NCBI RefSeq assembly: GCF_000767615.3
Contig: NZ_CP009553.3
Coordinates: forward strand, 1,798,001-1,862,000
Direction of reading: 5' to 3'
Source of the DNA: Pandoraea pnomenusa
GTDB lineage: Bacteria; Pseudomonadota; Gammaproteobacteria; Burkholderiales; Burkholderiaceae
Length of the DNA: 64,000 bases
A model generated the notes under the pieces. That model was not told the DNA's origin. It searched no databases and was given only the letters and a program-made list of their open reading frames with translations. Below are positions 56,458 to 64,000 of the stretch, piece by piece. The number at the start of each line of letters is the position of its first letter. Within the stretch, counting starts at the first letter, position 1. A program made the translations under genes and the position numbers.

Positions 56458-57275
56458 GCGTATCGCCAACGGAAGTCGTGCCCGCCGGCGCGCGCGGGCG
56501 CGCCGCCCCCAAGCCGTTTCGCGGCCTGTGGCGCGCCGGTCCGGGCGTGGCCCTGCTCGTCGTGCTGCTCGTGCTCTGGGAGGCCGGGCTGCGCGTGTTC
56601 GACGTGCCCGCATTCGTGTTGCCGACCCCGACGCAGATCGCCGGGACGCTGGTGACGAAGCAGCCCGAGCTCGCCGCCGCGGCATGGGTGACGGCGCGCG
56701 AGGTGCTGTATGGCTTCGTGCTGTCGAGCGTCGTGGGGGCACTGCTCGCGATCGGCATTGCGCGCTTCGAGCGGTTGGGCGGCGCGGTCTACCCGCTCAT
56801 GGTGGTCTTCCAGAACGTGCCGAAGATCGCGCTCGCGCCGATCTTCGTGCTCTGGTTCGGCTATGACCTCATGCCCAAGATACTGCTTATCGTCGTGATG
56901 GCGTTTTTTCCGGTGGCGCTCAACATGCTTGTCGGCCTGCGCAGCGCGGATCCGAACCTGGTCGCGCTGCTCAAGTCGGTCGGCGCCACGCGAACGCAGA
57001 TCCTGATGCGGGTGCAGATCCCGCACTCGCTGCCGTCGCTCATGGCCGGCATCAAGGTCGCCATCACGTTGAGCGTGATCGGCGCCATCGTGGGCGAGTT
57101 CGCCGGTGCGTCGGCCGGGCTGGGCTACGTCATCCAGTTCGCTTCGACGCAAATGCAGATGCCGCTCGTGTTTGCCGCCCTCGTCGAGGTGTCGCTGCTT
57201 GGCGTGCTCTTCTACTACGCCGTCGAGGGATTCGAATACCGGTTCATTACGTGGGGCGGCGAATCACGCCACTGA
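56454..57275 (+). CDS. ABC importer permease, nitrate/sulfonate/taurine (SsuC/TauC) type
   Basis: The 273-residue inner-membrane protein has about six hydrophobic segments, the periplasm-facing LPTPTQIAGTLV typical of SsuC-like permeases, and the EAA loop LKSVGATRTQILMRVQIPHSLPSLMAGIK. It is translationally coupled to the ATPase gene. The 105-bp gap to the binding-protein gene contains an 8-bp tandem repeat (gcgggtta). Confidence 0.92.
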   Translation: MSVSPTEVVPAGARGRAAPKPFRGLWRAGPGVALLVVLLVLWEAGLRVFDVPAFVLPTPTQIAGTLVTKQPELAAAAWVTAREVLYGFVLSSVVGALLAIGIARFERLGGAVYPLMVVFQNVPKIALAPIFVLWFGYDLMPKILLIVVMAFFPVALNMLVGLRSADPNLVALLKSVGATRTQILMRVQIPHSLPSLMAGIKVAITLSVIGAIVGEFAGASAGLGYVIQFASTQMQMPLVFAALVEVSLLGVLFYYAVEGFEYRFITWGGESRH

Positions 57276-57380
57276 TCGCCGGATGGCGGGGCGGCGGGGC
57301 AGTGGGGTAGCGGGTTAGCGGGTTAGCGGAGTGTCGAAGCGTCTTCCTTTTCAGCGCTTTTTTCTTGCAGGAGTACCAGC

Positions 57381-58403
57381 GTGAGCAGATTGAGCAAACT
57401 GTTTTCGGGGCTTCTCGTGTCGGTGTCGTTGCTGGGCGCCGCGGCGCCTGCGTCGGCCGCCGATGATGTCATTGTCCAGCTCGACTGGATCGTGCGCGGC
57501 AATCACGCCATGTTCTTCGTCGCGCGAGACAAGGGCATGTTCGCGAAGCAAGGCATCAACGTCACCGCGATCCGTAAGGGCACCGGCTCGGTCGACGCGC
57601 TGCGCATGGTCGCCAACGGCAGCGCGCAGTTCGGCTTCGGAGATCTTTCGACGTTGCTGGTCGCACGCACGCAGGGGGCGGCGAACTCGGCGCTGGTCGC
57701 CGTCAATCAGAAGAGCCCGCTGGCCATGGTGTCGGTCAAGTCGCGCAAGCCACTTGCTTCGGCCAAGGACCTCAAGGGCCTGAACGTCGGTGTGCATCCG
57801 GCGGGTTCGACTTATGTGTTCCTGAAGGCCTTCCTCAGCAAGAACGGCATGTCGCTCGCCGACATCAGGCAAAGCACGGTCGCGCCGCCCTACGAAAATT
57901 ACCTCGTGATGGGGCGAGTCGACGCGGTGCCCGGCTATATCGATGCGGAGGTGCCGTTGCTCGAGGAGAAGACGGGCGGCCCGGGCTCGCTCTCGATCCT
58001 CCAGGCGGCCGACCACGGTCTGAACGTCTACGGATCGGGCGTTTTCGCCTCGGACAAGATGATCGGGGCGAATCCGCAACTCGTGCAGCGCTTCGTGAAC
58101 GCGTACATGGAGGCGTTCGCCTACGTGATCGCCCATCCCGACGAGGCGGTGGCGACCATCGTGAAAGCCAACCCCGAGTACAAGGGGCAGGAAAAGATCC
58201 TCGCCGAGCAACTCGACGCCGATTTCAAGCACACGATGTATTCGCCCGACACGGCGGCCAACGGAATCGGCTGGATCGATGCGAAGCGTTGGGGCGAGAT
58301 GTTCGACGTTCTCCGAAAAGAGGGCTCCATCGATGCGAACGCGAAAGCCAGCGGCGGCTTCGACATGCAGTTCCTGACGGCGGCCAAGCCGCTGCGCAAG
58401 TGA
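57381..58403 (+). CDS. ABC importer substrate-binding protein, SsuA/ThiY/NMT1-like
   Basis: The 340-residue periplasmic protein starts at a GTG behind aggag, with a signal peptide (LFSGLLVSVSLLGAAAPASA, cleavage near AADD). The mature part opens VQLDWIVRGNHAMFFVARDK, the pattern of NMT1/SsuA-like binding proteins, followed by GTGSVDALRMVANGSAQFGF and YVDAEVPLLEEK-like hinge segments. It supplies the substrate to the two preceding ABC components. The ligand is unknown; neighbours suggest an organic acid or aromatic compound. Confidence 0.9.
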   Translation: MSRLSKLFSGLLVSVSLLGAAAPASAADDVIVQLDWIVRGNHAMFFVARDKGMFAKQGINVTAIRKGTGSVDALRMVANGSAQFGFGDLSTLLVARTQGAANSALVAVNQKSPLAMVSVKSRKPLASAKDLKGLNVGVHPAGSTYVFLKAFLSKNGMSLADIRQSTVAPPYENYLVMGRVDAVPGYIDAEVPLLEEKTGGPGSLSILQAADHGLNVYGSGVFASDKMIGANPQLVQRFVNAYMEAFAYVIAHPDEAVATIVKANPEYKGQEKILAEQLDADFKHTMYSPDTAANGIGWIDAKRWGEMFDVLRKEGSIDANAKASGGFDMQFLTAAKPLRK

Positions 58404-58415
58404 AAGGGGGCGGCC

Positions 58416-59924
58416 ATGACAGCGCGTATGTCCGAAAGCTTGCACGCGGGTGCGACCAGCCTGGTCCTCCCGGCCCATGAGGGGCTCTACTACGGCGGTG
58501 CGTGGCATGCCCCGCACGCGGGCCGTTACGTCGATGTCCACAGTCCGGGGGACGGATCGTGCATCGGGCGGGCCGCGGTCGGCGACGCGAGCGATGTCGA
58601 CGCCGCCGTTGTGGCCGCGCGGCACGGGTTCGCCGTGTGGCGCGACACGCCGCCGCTCGAGCGTGCACGGGTGCTCAGGGCGGCGGCGGTGGAGATGCGC
58701 AGGCATGCGGCCGATCTGGCCATGCTCGACGCCGCCGACTGTGGCAATCCGGTGGCCGAGATGGCGGGCGACGTGATGGTCGCGGCGGCGCTGTTCGAGT
58801 TTTTCGCCGGGCTCGTCACCGAAATGAAGGGAGCATCGATCCCGATGGGGCCGGACGCCATCGACTTCACGGTGCGCGAGCCTGTCGGCGTCGTGGCGAG
58901 AATCGTGGCGTTCAATCATCCCTTCATGTTTGCCGCGGGCAAGATGGCGGCGCCGCTGGCCGCGGGCAATGCCGTCATCATCAAACCGCCCGAGCAGGCG
59001 CCGCTGTCGTCGTTGCGTCTGGCCGAGATCGTCGGCGGCCTGTTTCCTCCCGGCGTCGTGTCGATTCTCAACGGCGGGCGCGACGTGGGCGAAGCCCTGG
59101 TGTCGCATCCCGGCGTGGCGATGCTCGGTCTCGTGGGCAGCATACCGACCGGCCGCGCCGTGGCGCGCGGTGCCGGCGATCGTATCAAGCCGATGTTGCT
59201 GGAGCTTGGCGGCAAGAACGCGCTGATCGCCTACCCCGACGTCGACCCCGATGCGCTGGCCGCGGCCGCCGTGGGGGGCATGAACTTCACGTGGTGTGGC
59301 CAGTCGTGCGGATCGACGAGCCGCCTGTTCCTTCACGAGCACCTGTACGACGCGGTAATCGAGCGTATCGCGCACCGTTGCAAGGCGTTCGTGCCCGGTC
59401 TGCCGACCGATCCGAAGACGACCATGGGCGCGATCATCAGTCAGGCGCAGCATGCGCGGGTCATGGCATACATCGCGTCGGCGCACGAGCAGGGTGCGCG
59501 ACTGGTCCATGGCGGCAAGGTGCCCGACGATCCGGCGCTGGCCAACGGCTACTACATCGAGCCGACGGTGTTCGCGGATGTGGATCCCAGCATGCGCATC
59601 GCGCAGGAGGAAATCTTCGGCCCGGTACTCTCGATCATCAAGTGGCGCGACGAAGCGCAAATGCTCGCCGAGGTGAACGCGCTCGACTACGGGCTCACTT
59701 GTGCCATCTGGACCAACGATCTCGAGAAAGGCATGCGCACCGCCTCGCGGGTCAGTGCGGGCTTCGTGTGGATCAACGAAGTCGGCAAGCACTTTCTCGG
59801 CGCGCCGTTCGGCGGCATGAAGCAGTCCGGCATGGGGCGCGAGGAATGCCTGGGCGAGATGCTGTCGTTCACGCAGGAGAAGAACATTCACGTCAGCCTG
59901 CGCCGCGTTGCCGCGCAGCCATGA
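58416..59924 (+). CDS. NAD(P)-dependent aldehyde dehydrogenase (betaine-aldehyde-dehydrogenase-like)
   Basis: The 502-residue ALDH-superfamily enzyme oxidises an aldehyde to an acid. It shows the cofactor motif segment [20 protein letters not shown], the catalytic Glu region [12 protein letters not shown], the catalytic Cys in [15 protein letters not shown] (second Cys), and [13 protein letters not shown] and [13 protein letters not shown] at the C-terminal end. It is 12 bp after the binding-protein gene and its stop overlaps the GMC oxidoreductase ATG, pairing alcohol and aldehyde oxidation steps. Confidence 0.92.
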   Translation: MTARMSESLHAGATSLVLPAHEGLYYGGAWHAPHAGRYVDVHSPGDGSCIGRAAVGDASDVDAAVVAARHGFAVWRDTPPLERARVLRAAAVEMRRHAADLAMLDAADCGNPVAEMAGDVMVAAALFEFFAGLVTEMKGASIPMGPDAIDFTVREPVGVVARIVAFNHPFMFAAGKMAAPLAAGNAVIIKPPEQAPLSSLRLAEIVGGLFPPGVVSILNGGRDVGEALVSHPGVAMLGLVGSIPTGRAVARGAGDRIKPMLLELGGKNALIAYPDVDPDALAAAAVGGMNFTWCGQSCGSTSRLFLHEHLYDAVIERIAHRCKAFVPGLPTDPKTTMGAIISQAQHARVMAYIASAHEQGARLVHGGKVPDDPALANGYYIEPTVFADVDPSMRIAQEEIFGPVLSIIKWRDEAQMLAEVNALDYGLTCAIWTNDLEKGMRTASRVSAGFVWINEVGKHFLGAPFGGMKQSGMGREECLGEMLSFTQEKNIHVSLRRVAAQP

Positions 59925-61624
59925 TCCTCCACCGTTCGCGAGACCCTGGCATGCAAAGCACTTTTGACTACATCATCGTTGGCGCGGGCTCGGCCGGTTG
60001 CACGCTCGCCAGTCGCCTGACCGAAGACCCGGAGGTTCGGGTGCTCGTGCTCGAGGCCGGCGGATGGGATCGCGATCCATGGATTCACATTCCGCTCGGA
60101 TGGGGCAAGATTCTCACCAAACGGCTGCACGACTGGATGTACGACTGCGAGCCCGAGGAGAATGTTGGCGGGCGAAGCGTGGAATGCGCGCGCGGCAAGG
60201 TCGTGGGCGGTTCGTCTTCGGTCAACGCCATGGCGCACGTGCGCGGCAATCGCGCCGACTTCGACCGCTGGGCGAGTGACTACGGACTGCCCGACTGGTC
60301 CTACGAGAACGTGCTGCCGTACTTTCGCAGGCAGGAGCGGTGGGAGGAGGGGGGCGATACGTTTCGCGGCGGCGACGGGCCGCTCAACGTGCAGCGATGC
60401 CGTTACCAGGACCCGTTGCTGGGCGCGTTCGCCCAGGCTTCGCGCACGGCGGGACATCCGTGGGTCGACGACTACAACGGTGCCGCGCAGGCCGGCTTTA
60501 GCCGGCTTCAGATGACGATCCGCAATGGCCGCCGCTGCAGCGCGGCGAGCGCCTATCTGCACCCGGCGCGTTCGCGCCCGGGGCTTCGGGTCGAGGTCGG
60601 CGCGCTCGTTTCACGCGTGATCCTCGAAGGCGAGCGTGCCGTCGGCGTGGAGTACTGGCAGAACGGCGTCAGGCATGTGGCGACAGCCGGGCGCGAGGTG
60701 CTCTTGTCGGGCGGTGTCATCAATACACCGCAACTGCTCATGCTCTCGGGGATCGGCGACCCTGCGAGGCTGGCGCAGATCGGCGTTCGCACATCGGTGG
60801 CGAGTCCCGGCGTCGGTCGCAACCTGCAGGACCATCCGTCGGTGATCGTCATGTATCGTCGCGCAAGTCCGGGACCGTTTCACCGGATGATGCGTCTGGA
60901 TCGCATCGGCATCGAGTTGATCCGGGCCTACTTCACGGGCAAGGGCTTCGCGGCCGACGTGCCCGGTGGGGTGGTCGGTTTCATGCAAAGCGGACAGGCG
61001 CCGGCGCCGAGCGAGGCACCCGATCTGCAATTGTTGCTCACGGCCGCACCGCTGGGGGCGTGGCCGTACTTCCGGCCGTTCAGGCAACCGTTCAACGACG
61101 GCTTCGCCTGCCGCACGGTCCTGCTGCATCCGCAAAGCCGGGGCGAGGTTCGCCTGGTCTCGGCCGACCCGGCCGCAAAGGCGCGGATTCACCAGAATTT
61201 CCTGTCGACGCCATACGACTGGGCCGCGTTGCGCGCGTCGGTGCGCATGGTGCGCGAACTGGCTGCCCAGCCGAGTCTGGCGCCATTTATCGGCGCGGAG
61301 ATCGCGCCGGGGCCGACGATGTCGACCGACGCACAGATCGACGCGTTCATCCGCAAGACGGCCATCACCGTCCATCACCCCGCCGGCACCTGCCGGATGG
61401 GGGCACTCGACGACCCGATGGCCGTGGTGGACAGCGAGTTGCGGGTAAAGGGGGTGCAAGGGCTGCGCGTGGTCGACGCCTCCGTCATGCCCGACCTGAC
61501 CTCCGGCAATATCAATGCGCCAGTCATCATGATCGCCGAGCGCGCGGCCGATCTGATTCGTACCGGCGTGCCGTTGCGCGCTCACCCGCGCGCGCATGAG
61601 GCAACGGAAGCGGTGGCGGCATGA
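59921..61624 (+). CDS. GMC-family FAD oxidoreductase (choline-dehydrogenase-like)
   Basis: The 567-residue flavoenzyme has the N-terminal FAD motif [17 protein letters not shown], the GMC signature [19 protein letters not shown], the second signature [17 protein letters not shown] and the C-terminal catalytic [10 protein letters not shown] and [17 protein letters not shown] blocks. It probably oxidises an alcohol to the aldehyde used by the preceding enzyme. The ATG at 59921 overlaps the ALDH stop (atga); a start at 59951 ([13 protein letters not shown]) is also possible. Its own stop overlaps the next ATG. Confidence 0.93.
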   Translation: MILHRSRDPGMQSTFDYIIVGAGSAGCTLASRLTEDPEVRVLVLEAGGWDRDPWIHIPLGWGKILTKRLHDWMYDCEPEENVGGRSVECARGKVVGGSSSVNAMAHVRGNRADFDRWASDYGLPDWSYENVLPYFRRQERWEEGGDTFRGGDGPLNVQRCRYQDPLLGAFAQASRTAGHPWVDDYNGAAQAGFSRLQMTIRNGRRCSAASAYLHPARSRPGLRVEVGALVSRVILEGERAVGVEYWQNGVRHVATAGREVLLSGGVINTPQLLMLSGIGDPARLAQIGVRTSVASPGVGRNLQDHPSVIVMYRRASPGPFHRMMRLDRIGIELIRAYFTGKGFAADVPGGVVGFMQSGQAPAPSEAPDLQLLLTAAPLGAWPYFRPFRQPFNDGFACRTVLLHPQSRGEVRLVSADPAAKARIHQNFLSTPYDWAALRASVRMVRELAAQPSLAPFIGAEIAPGPTMSTDAQIDAFIRKTAITVHHPAGTCRMGALDDPMAVVDSELRVKGVQGLRVVDASVMPDLTSGNINAPVIMIAERAADLIRTGVPLRAHPRAHEATEAVAA

Positions 61625-62043
61625 AGCTCGCGCTCGCGGGACTCGGCAGGCATCGTCTGGTGGTCACCCAGCCGCTGGACGACGCCGAGATCGATCGCCT
61701 CGACCGCTTCTTCGAGGTGGCGATATGCGCGCAGGCGATGTCGCGCGCCGCGCTGAGCGAGCAGTTGCGCTCGGCGGCCGCGGCGCTCGTGGGAGAGACC
61801 GATGTCATCGACGCGCAGATGCTCGACGGTCTCGATGCGCTGCAAGCCGTGTGTTGCCTGACGCCGAGCGAGCCGCACATGGACATCGCGGCGATGACCC
61901 GTGCCGGCGTGCGGGCGATGTCGTCGCCCGACGCCCGGCGCGCCGTGGAGAACCTCGTGGCGGCCTTCGGCTTCGGCAGGCTCGGCGGACGTCCCCCCGA
62001 TCTGCTCAACCCCGAACTGCTCTGCGATTGTTGCAGCTTCTGA
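61621..62043 (+). pseudogene. 2-hydroxyacid dehydrogenase remnant with the NAD-binding domain deleted
   Basis: The 140-residue frame starts like a D-isomer 2-hydroxyacid dehydrogenase catalytic domain (HRLVVTQPLDDAEIDRLDRF, ALQAVCCLTPSEPHMDIAAM, TRAGVRAM). It then jumps at about residue 101 to a typical extreme C-terminus (ARRAVENLVAAFGFGRLGGR, PPDLLNPELLC). The ~180-residue Rossmann domain with GxGxxG is missing; family length is about 310-330. The frame stays open through the join, so it is an in-frame internal deletion and the product is almost certainly inactive. It ends the operon. Confidence 0.7.
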
Positions 62044-62143
62044 CGTCGCGAGGTCCGGCGTACCGCGCGTCTCCGACGGACTGGCGGGGTTGCCGAGGTC
62101 TGCGACGCCCCGGTATGCGGCGAGGCGCCGTGCCACTGGCCGA

Positions 62144-62827
62144 CTACGGCTTCAAATGCCGTTCCAGCAAGTCGATGTCGTCGCGCAGCAGCTTGAGCAC
62201 GCCGGCGGCGCTTTGCTCGCCCAGTTGTCGCCCGGCGTCCTGCTCGACCGAGCGCAATGCCATGTCGGCAATCTGCTCGGCAATTTCCTCTGCCCTGCGC
62301 GGTCCCGACGGGGCGAACCACCATGCCGTCCAGTTGCACATGCCGATGATCGAGAAGGCGGCCACCTTCGCGTCCATCACCCGGAACTGGCCGCGCTCGA
62401 TACCCAGTTCGATTGCCTGCCGGAACTGCTCGAGCACCGCGCGACGCGACTGCTCGGCGAGCTTGCGCTGCTCGGGCGGCAGATTGTCCTCGTTGCGCTC
62501 CACCACACGAAATTGCAGCGGATGCGTGAGGATCAGGTGCGCGTGTCGAAGCACCCGGTGCCGGAGCATTGCCGACGGTTGCCGCAAGTGCGCCGGCAGC
62601 GCCTCGGACGCCAGTTCCCCGGCCGCTCGCGTGACCACCGTGGTCAGCACTTCGAGAATCGCCTCCTTGCTCTTGAAGTAGTAATAGAGCGCCGGCCGAC
62701 TCACGCCGACCACGTCGGCGATGTCATTGAAGCTCGTCCCATCGAACCCCCGTTCAATGAACAGGCGCGTCGCGACCTCAAGAATGTTCTCCCGGAGCGC
62801 GTCGCTCTTTGTTTGTGCTTTGCTCAT
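62144..62827 (-). CDS. TetR-family transcriptional regulator
   Basis: The 227-residue protein has an N-terminal TetR HTH (ILEVATRLFIERGFDGTSFN, DIADVVGVSRPALYYYFKSK) and a helical ligand domain with a TetR_C-like tail (RVMDAKVAAFSIIGMCNWTA, FAPSGPRRAEEIAEQIADMA). It is divergent from the hydrolase gene, with a palindrome in the shared 194-bp gap, so it probably represses that gene and itself. It converges on the oxidoreductase operon. Confidence 0.9.
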   Translation of the reverse strand: MSKAQTKSDALRENILEVATRLFIERGFDGTSFNDIADVVGVSRPALYYYFKSKEAILEVLTTVVTRAAGELASEALPAHLRQPSAMLRHRVLRHAHLILTHPLQFRVVERNEDNLPPEQRKLAEQSRRAVLEQFRQAIELGIERGQFRVMDAKVAAFSIIGMCNWTAWWFAPSGPRRAEEIAEQIADMALRSVEQDAGRQLGEQSAAGVLKLLRDDIDLLERHLKP

Positions 62828-62969
62828 GTCGATTGCCTTTTCGGTCTTTCGACGCTCGCGTCAGAAAGCGCCAATAAATTCGAACGATAGCGAAAATCCA
62901 TCGCCCAGCAAAGCTCGACCTATCTCCCCATCAGGTTTTTTACGCGTTCGTCAAAATTTTGCGGAAATG

Positions 62970-62985
62970 TTTACCAATCCGTAAA
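62970..62985. promoter_or_regulatory. palindrome TTTAC-N6-GTAAA, TetR operator candidate
   Basis: The inverted repeat lies 37 bp before the hydrolase ATG in an AT-rich stretch. It overlaps a weak -35 (ttacca) that pairs with a -10 (tagtat, 62995-63000) at 18-bp spacing. Confidence 0.6.
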
Positions 62986-63021
62986 AATTTGAACTAGTAT
63001 GTAAAAAAAGGAGGTGGAACG

Positions 63022-64000
63022 ATGAATCAACAGCGACACGGCCGCGGCGATGGTCTGGGCGCGACGGCGGGTTTCCTGAATACCGACTGGAATCCGCGCG
63101 ACCTGCCCTTGGGGGCGACCACGCGCAACGTGGTACTGCGCACCGCCGACGGCGCGGCCACGAGCGGCGCGCTTTACGCCGCGGGTGCGCCGGATACGGT
63201 GGTTTGCATCATGCATCCGCGCGAATTCATGGCGTGCCATTACCTGATCCCCGACATCGTCGGGGCGGGCTACGCTGCCTGGACTCAGGCGCCGCGCGCG
63301 GTCGGCAACGACATGCGCCTCGAGCACGAACTGGCGCTCTTCGACGTGGCGGCGGCCATGCGGTTTCTGCGCGACGCGGGCTTCAGGCGCATCGTGCTGC
63401 TCGGTAATTCGGGCGGCAGCGGCCTTTATGCGTTGTACGTGCAGCAGTCCGGCCTCGCGCCGGAGGCTCGGATCGAACGCACGCCCGGCGGGCGTCCCAC
63501 CAGGCTGGCGGCGCTCGACATGCCGGTCGTCGACGGTGTGGTGTTCGTCGCGCCGCACCCCGGACAGGGCGCGCTGCTGCAATCGTGCATCGATCCGTCG
63601 GTCACCGACGAACACGACGCGTTGTCCGTCGACCCGACCCTCGATCCTTTCGACGGCGCCAACGGTTATGTGGCACGTCGGGCCGATGCCGATGCGTCGG
63701 TGCCGTCGACTCCGCTGTCGACTTCGCCGTCGACCCGGTACGCACCGGATTTCGTCGAGCGCTACCGCGCCGCGCAGACCGCGCGCGTGGCCCGGCTCGA
63801 CGCGATGGCGCGGGATCTGATCGCCGCGCGCCAGGCGGCCCGCGAGCGTCTGCGGCGCGACGGCGCGAATGCCGCCGCCCATGTGCGCCGCCTGGCCGCG
63901 CACACGCCGCTGATGACGGTCTGGCGCACCGACGCCGACCTGCGCTGCTTCGATCTTTCGCTCGACCCGTCCGATCGACGTTTCGGCTCTCTCTGGGGCA
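63022..64000 (+). CDS. alpha/beta-hydrolase-fold protein, 3' end outside window
   Basis: The frame opens at the ATG at 63022 behind aggaggtgg and stays open to the window edge (326 codons). It has the nucleophile elbow VLLGNSGGSGLY (Ser in GNSGG, close to GxSxG), an upstream VVCIMHPREFMACHYLIPD block reminiscent of the oxyanion-hole strand, and GVVFVAPHPGQGALLQSC after it. A Ser/Thr/Pro stretch (ASVPSTPLSTSPSTRY) is a likely linker or lid. It may release an acid or open a ring product for the catabolic cluster. Substrate unknown. Confidence 0.8.
   Translation, partial: MNQQRHGRGDGLGATAGFLNTDWNPRDLPLGATTRNVVLRTADGAATSGALYAAGAPDTVVCIMHPREFMACHYLIPDIVGAGYAAWTQAPRAVGNDMRLEHELALFDVAAAMRFLRDAGFRRIVLLGNSGGSGLYALYVQQSGLAPEARIERTPGGRPTRLAALDMPVVDGVVFVAPHPGQGALLQSCIDPSVTDEHDALSVDPTLDPFDGANGYVARRADADASVPSTPLSTSPSTRYAPDFVERYRAAQTARVARLDAMARDLIAARQAARERLRRDGANAAAHVRRLAAHTPLMTVWRTDADLRCFDLSLDPSDRRFGSLWG

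Noticed and set aside
57290..57345. Short tandem repeats (gcgggtta) before the ABC binding-protein gene as a regulatory array
   Set aside because: Only about two and a half units in a generally GC-rich low-complexity stretch; not convincing as a binding site.
57351..59891. 846-residue open frame on the minus strand opposite the binding-protein and ALDH genes
   Set aside because: His/Arg/Asp-rich reverse-complement shadow of two clear plus-strand genes; no recognisable domain.
58502..59920. Upstream extension of the GMC oxidoreductase frame to over 1000 residues
   Set aside because: The part before 59921 overlaps the ALDH gene in another frame and is Arg-rich; the real start is at 59921 or 59951.

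Overview
The window looks like the chromosome of a GC-rich betaproteobacterium of the order Burkholderiales. Pandoraea or a close Burkholderiaceae relative is my best guess from gene order and protein wording; no taxon marker was computed. The left 21 kb is a conserved housekeeping block in the usual Burkholderiales order: carB (3' end), greA, a DUF4149 membrane protein, yhbY, rlmE, ftsH, folP, glmM, then the complete phosphate regulon pstS-pstC-pstA-pstB-phoU-phoB-phoR, with ppk and ppx divergently transcribed. Pho-box-like sites precede pstS and lie between ppk and ppx. An OlsB-like acyltransferase gene, sixA and a tRNA-Pro(TGG) gene close this block.

From about 21.8 to 48 kb, directly after the tRNA, lies an accessory island built around a two-partner-secretion contact-dependent inhibition (CDI) locus. 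It has an outer-membrane transporter (cdiB-type), a divergent 3060-residue CdiA-like exoprotein and an overlapping small immunity candidate. Downstream is a graveyard and reservoir of orphan CdiA C-terminal modules. Several carry a nearly identical copy of the last ~600-1070 bp of conserved cdiA sequence ending in an NRQLH motif, then a different toxin-like tail and a different small, often AT-rich, immunity candidate. At least four distinct tails besides the main one are present: two as truncated remnants, one as an intact reading frame, and one as a pseudogene with a frameshift and a nonsense codon. Orphan CdiA-CT/CdiI modules are a known phenomenon; the detailed architecture here (mosaic junctions, shared entry domains, an IS-split immunity-like gene that rejoins in frame) is what deserves attention.

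The island is saturated with insertion sequences: an IS51-type IS3 element, an IS21-type element with a perfectly placed IS2-type element nested inside its istA, an IS407-type element with a 4-bp target duplication, another IS3-family element with ~90-bp terminal inverted repeats, and several solo IS ends.

From 48.1 kb rightward the sequence is again GC-rich and regular: a YoaK/DUF1275 membrane protein, a rhodanese gene coupled to an unknown gene and divergent from an FtrA-like AraC regulator, a small lipoprotein, and then a catabolic cluster. The cluster is a FadR-type GntR regulator with conspicuous TTTGGTT/AACCAAA operators, a gentisate-dioxygenase-like cupin, a frameshifted LVIVD-repeat protein, RidA, a GST, a SsuABC/TauABC-like ABC importer, an aldehyde dehydrogenase, a GMC (choline-dehydrogenase-like) oxidoreductase, an internally deleted 2-hydroxyacid dehydrogenase, a divergent TetR regulator with its own palindrome, and an alpha/beta hydrolase running off the right edge. 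I infer import and stepwise oxidation of an unidentified, probably aromatic or alcohol-containing, substrate.
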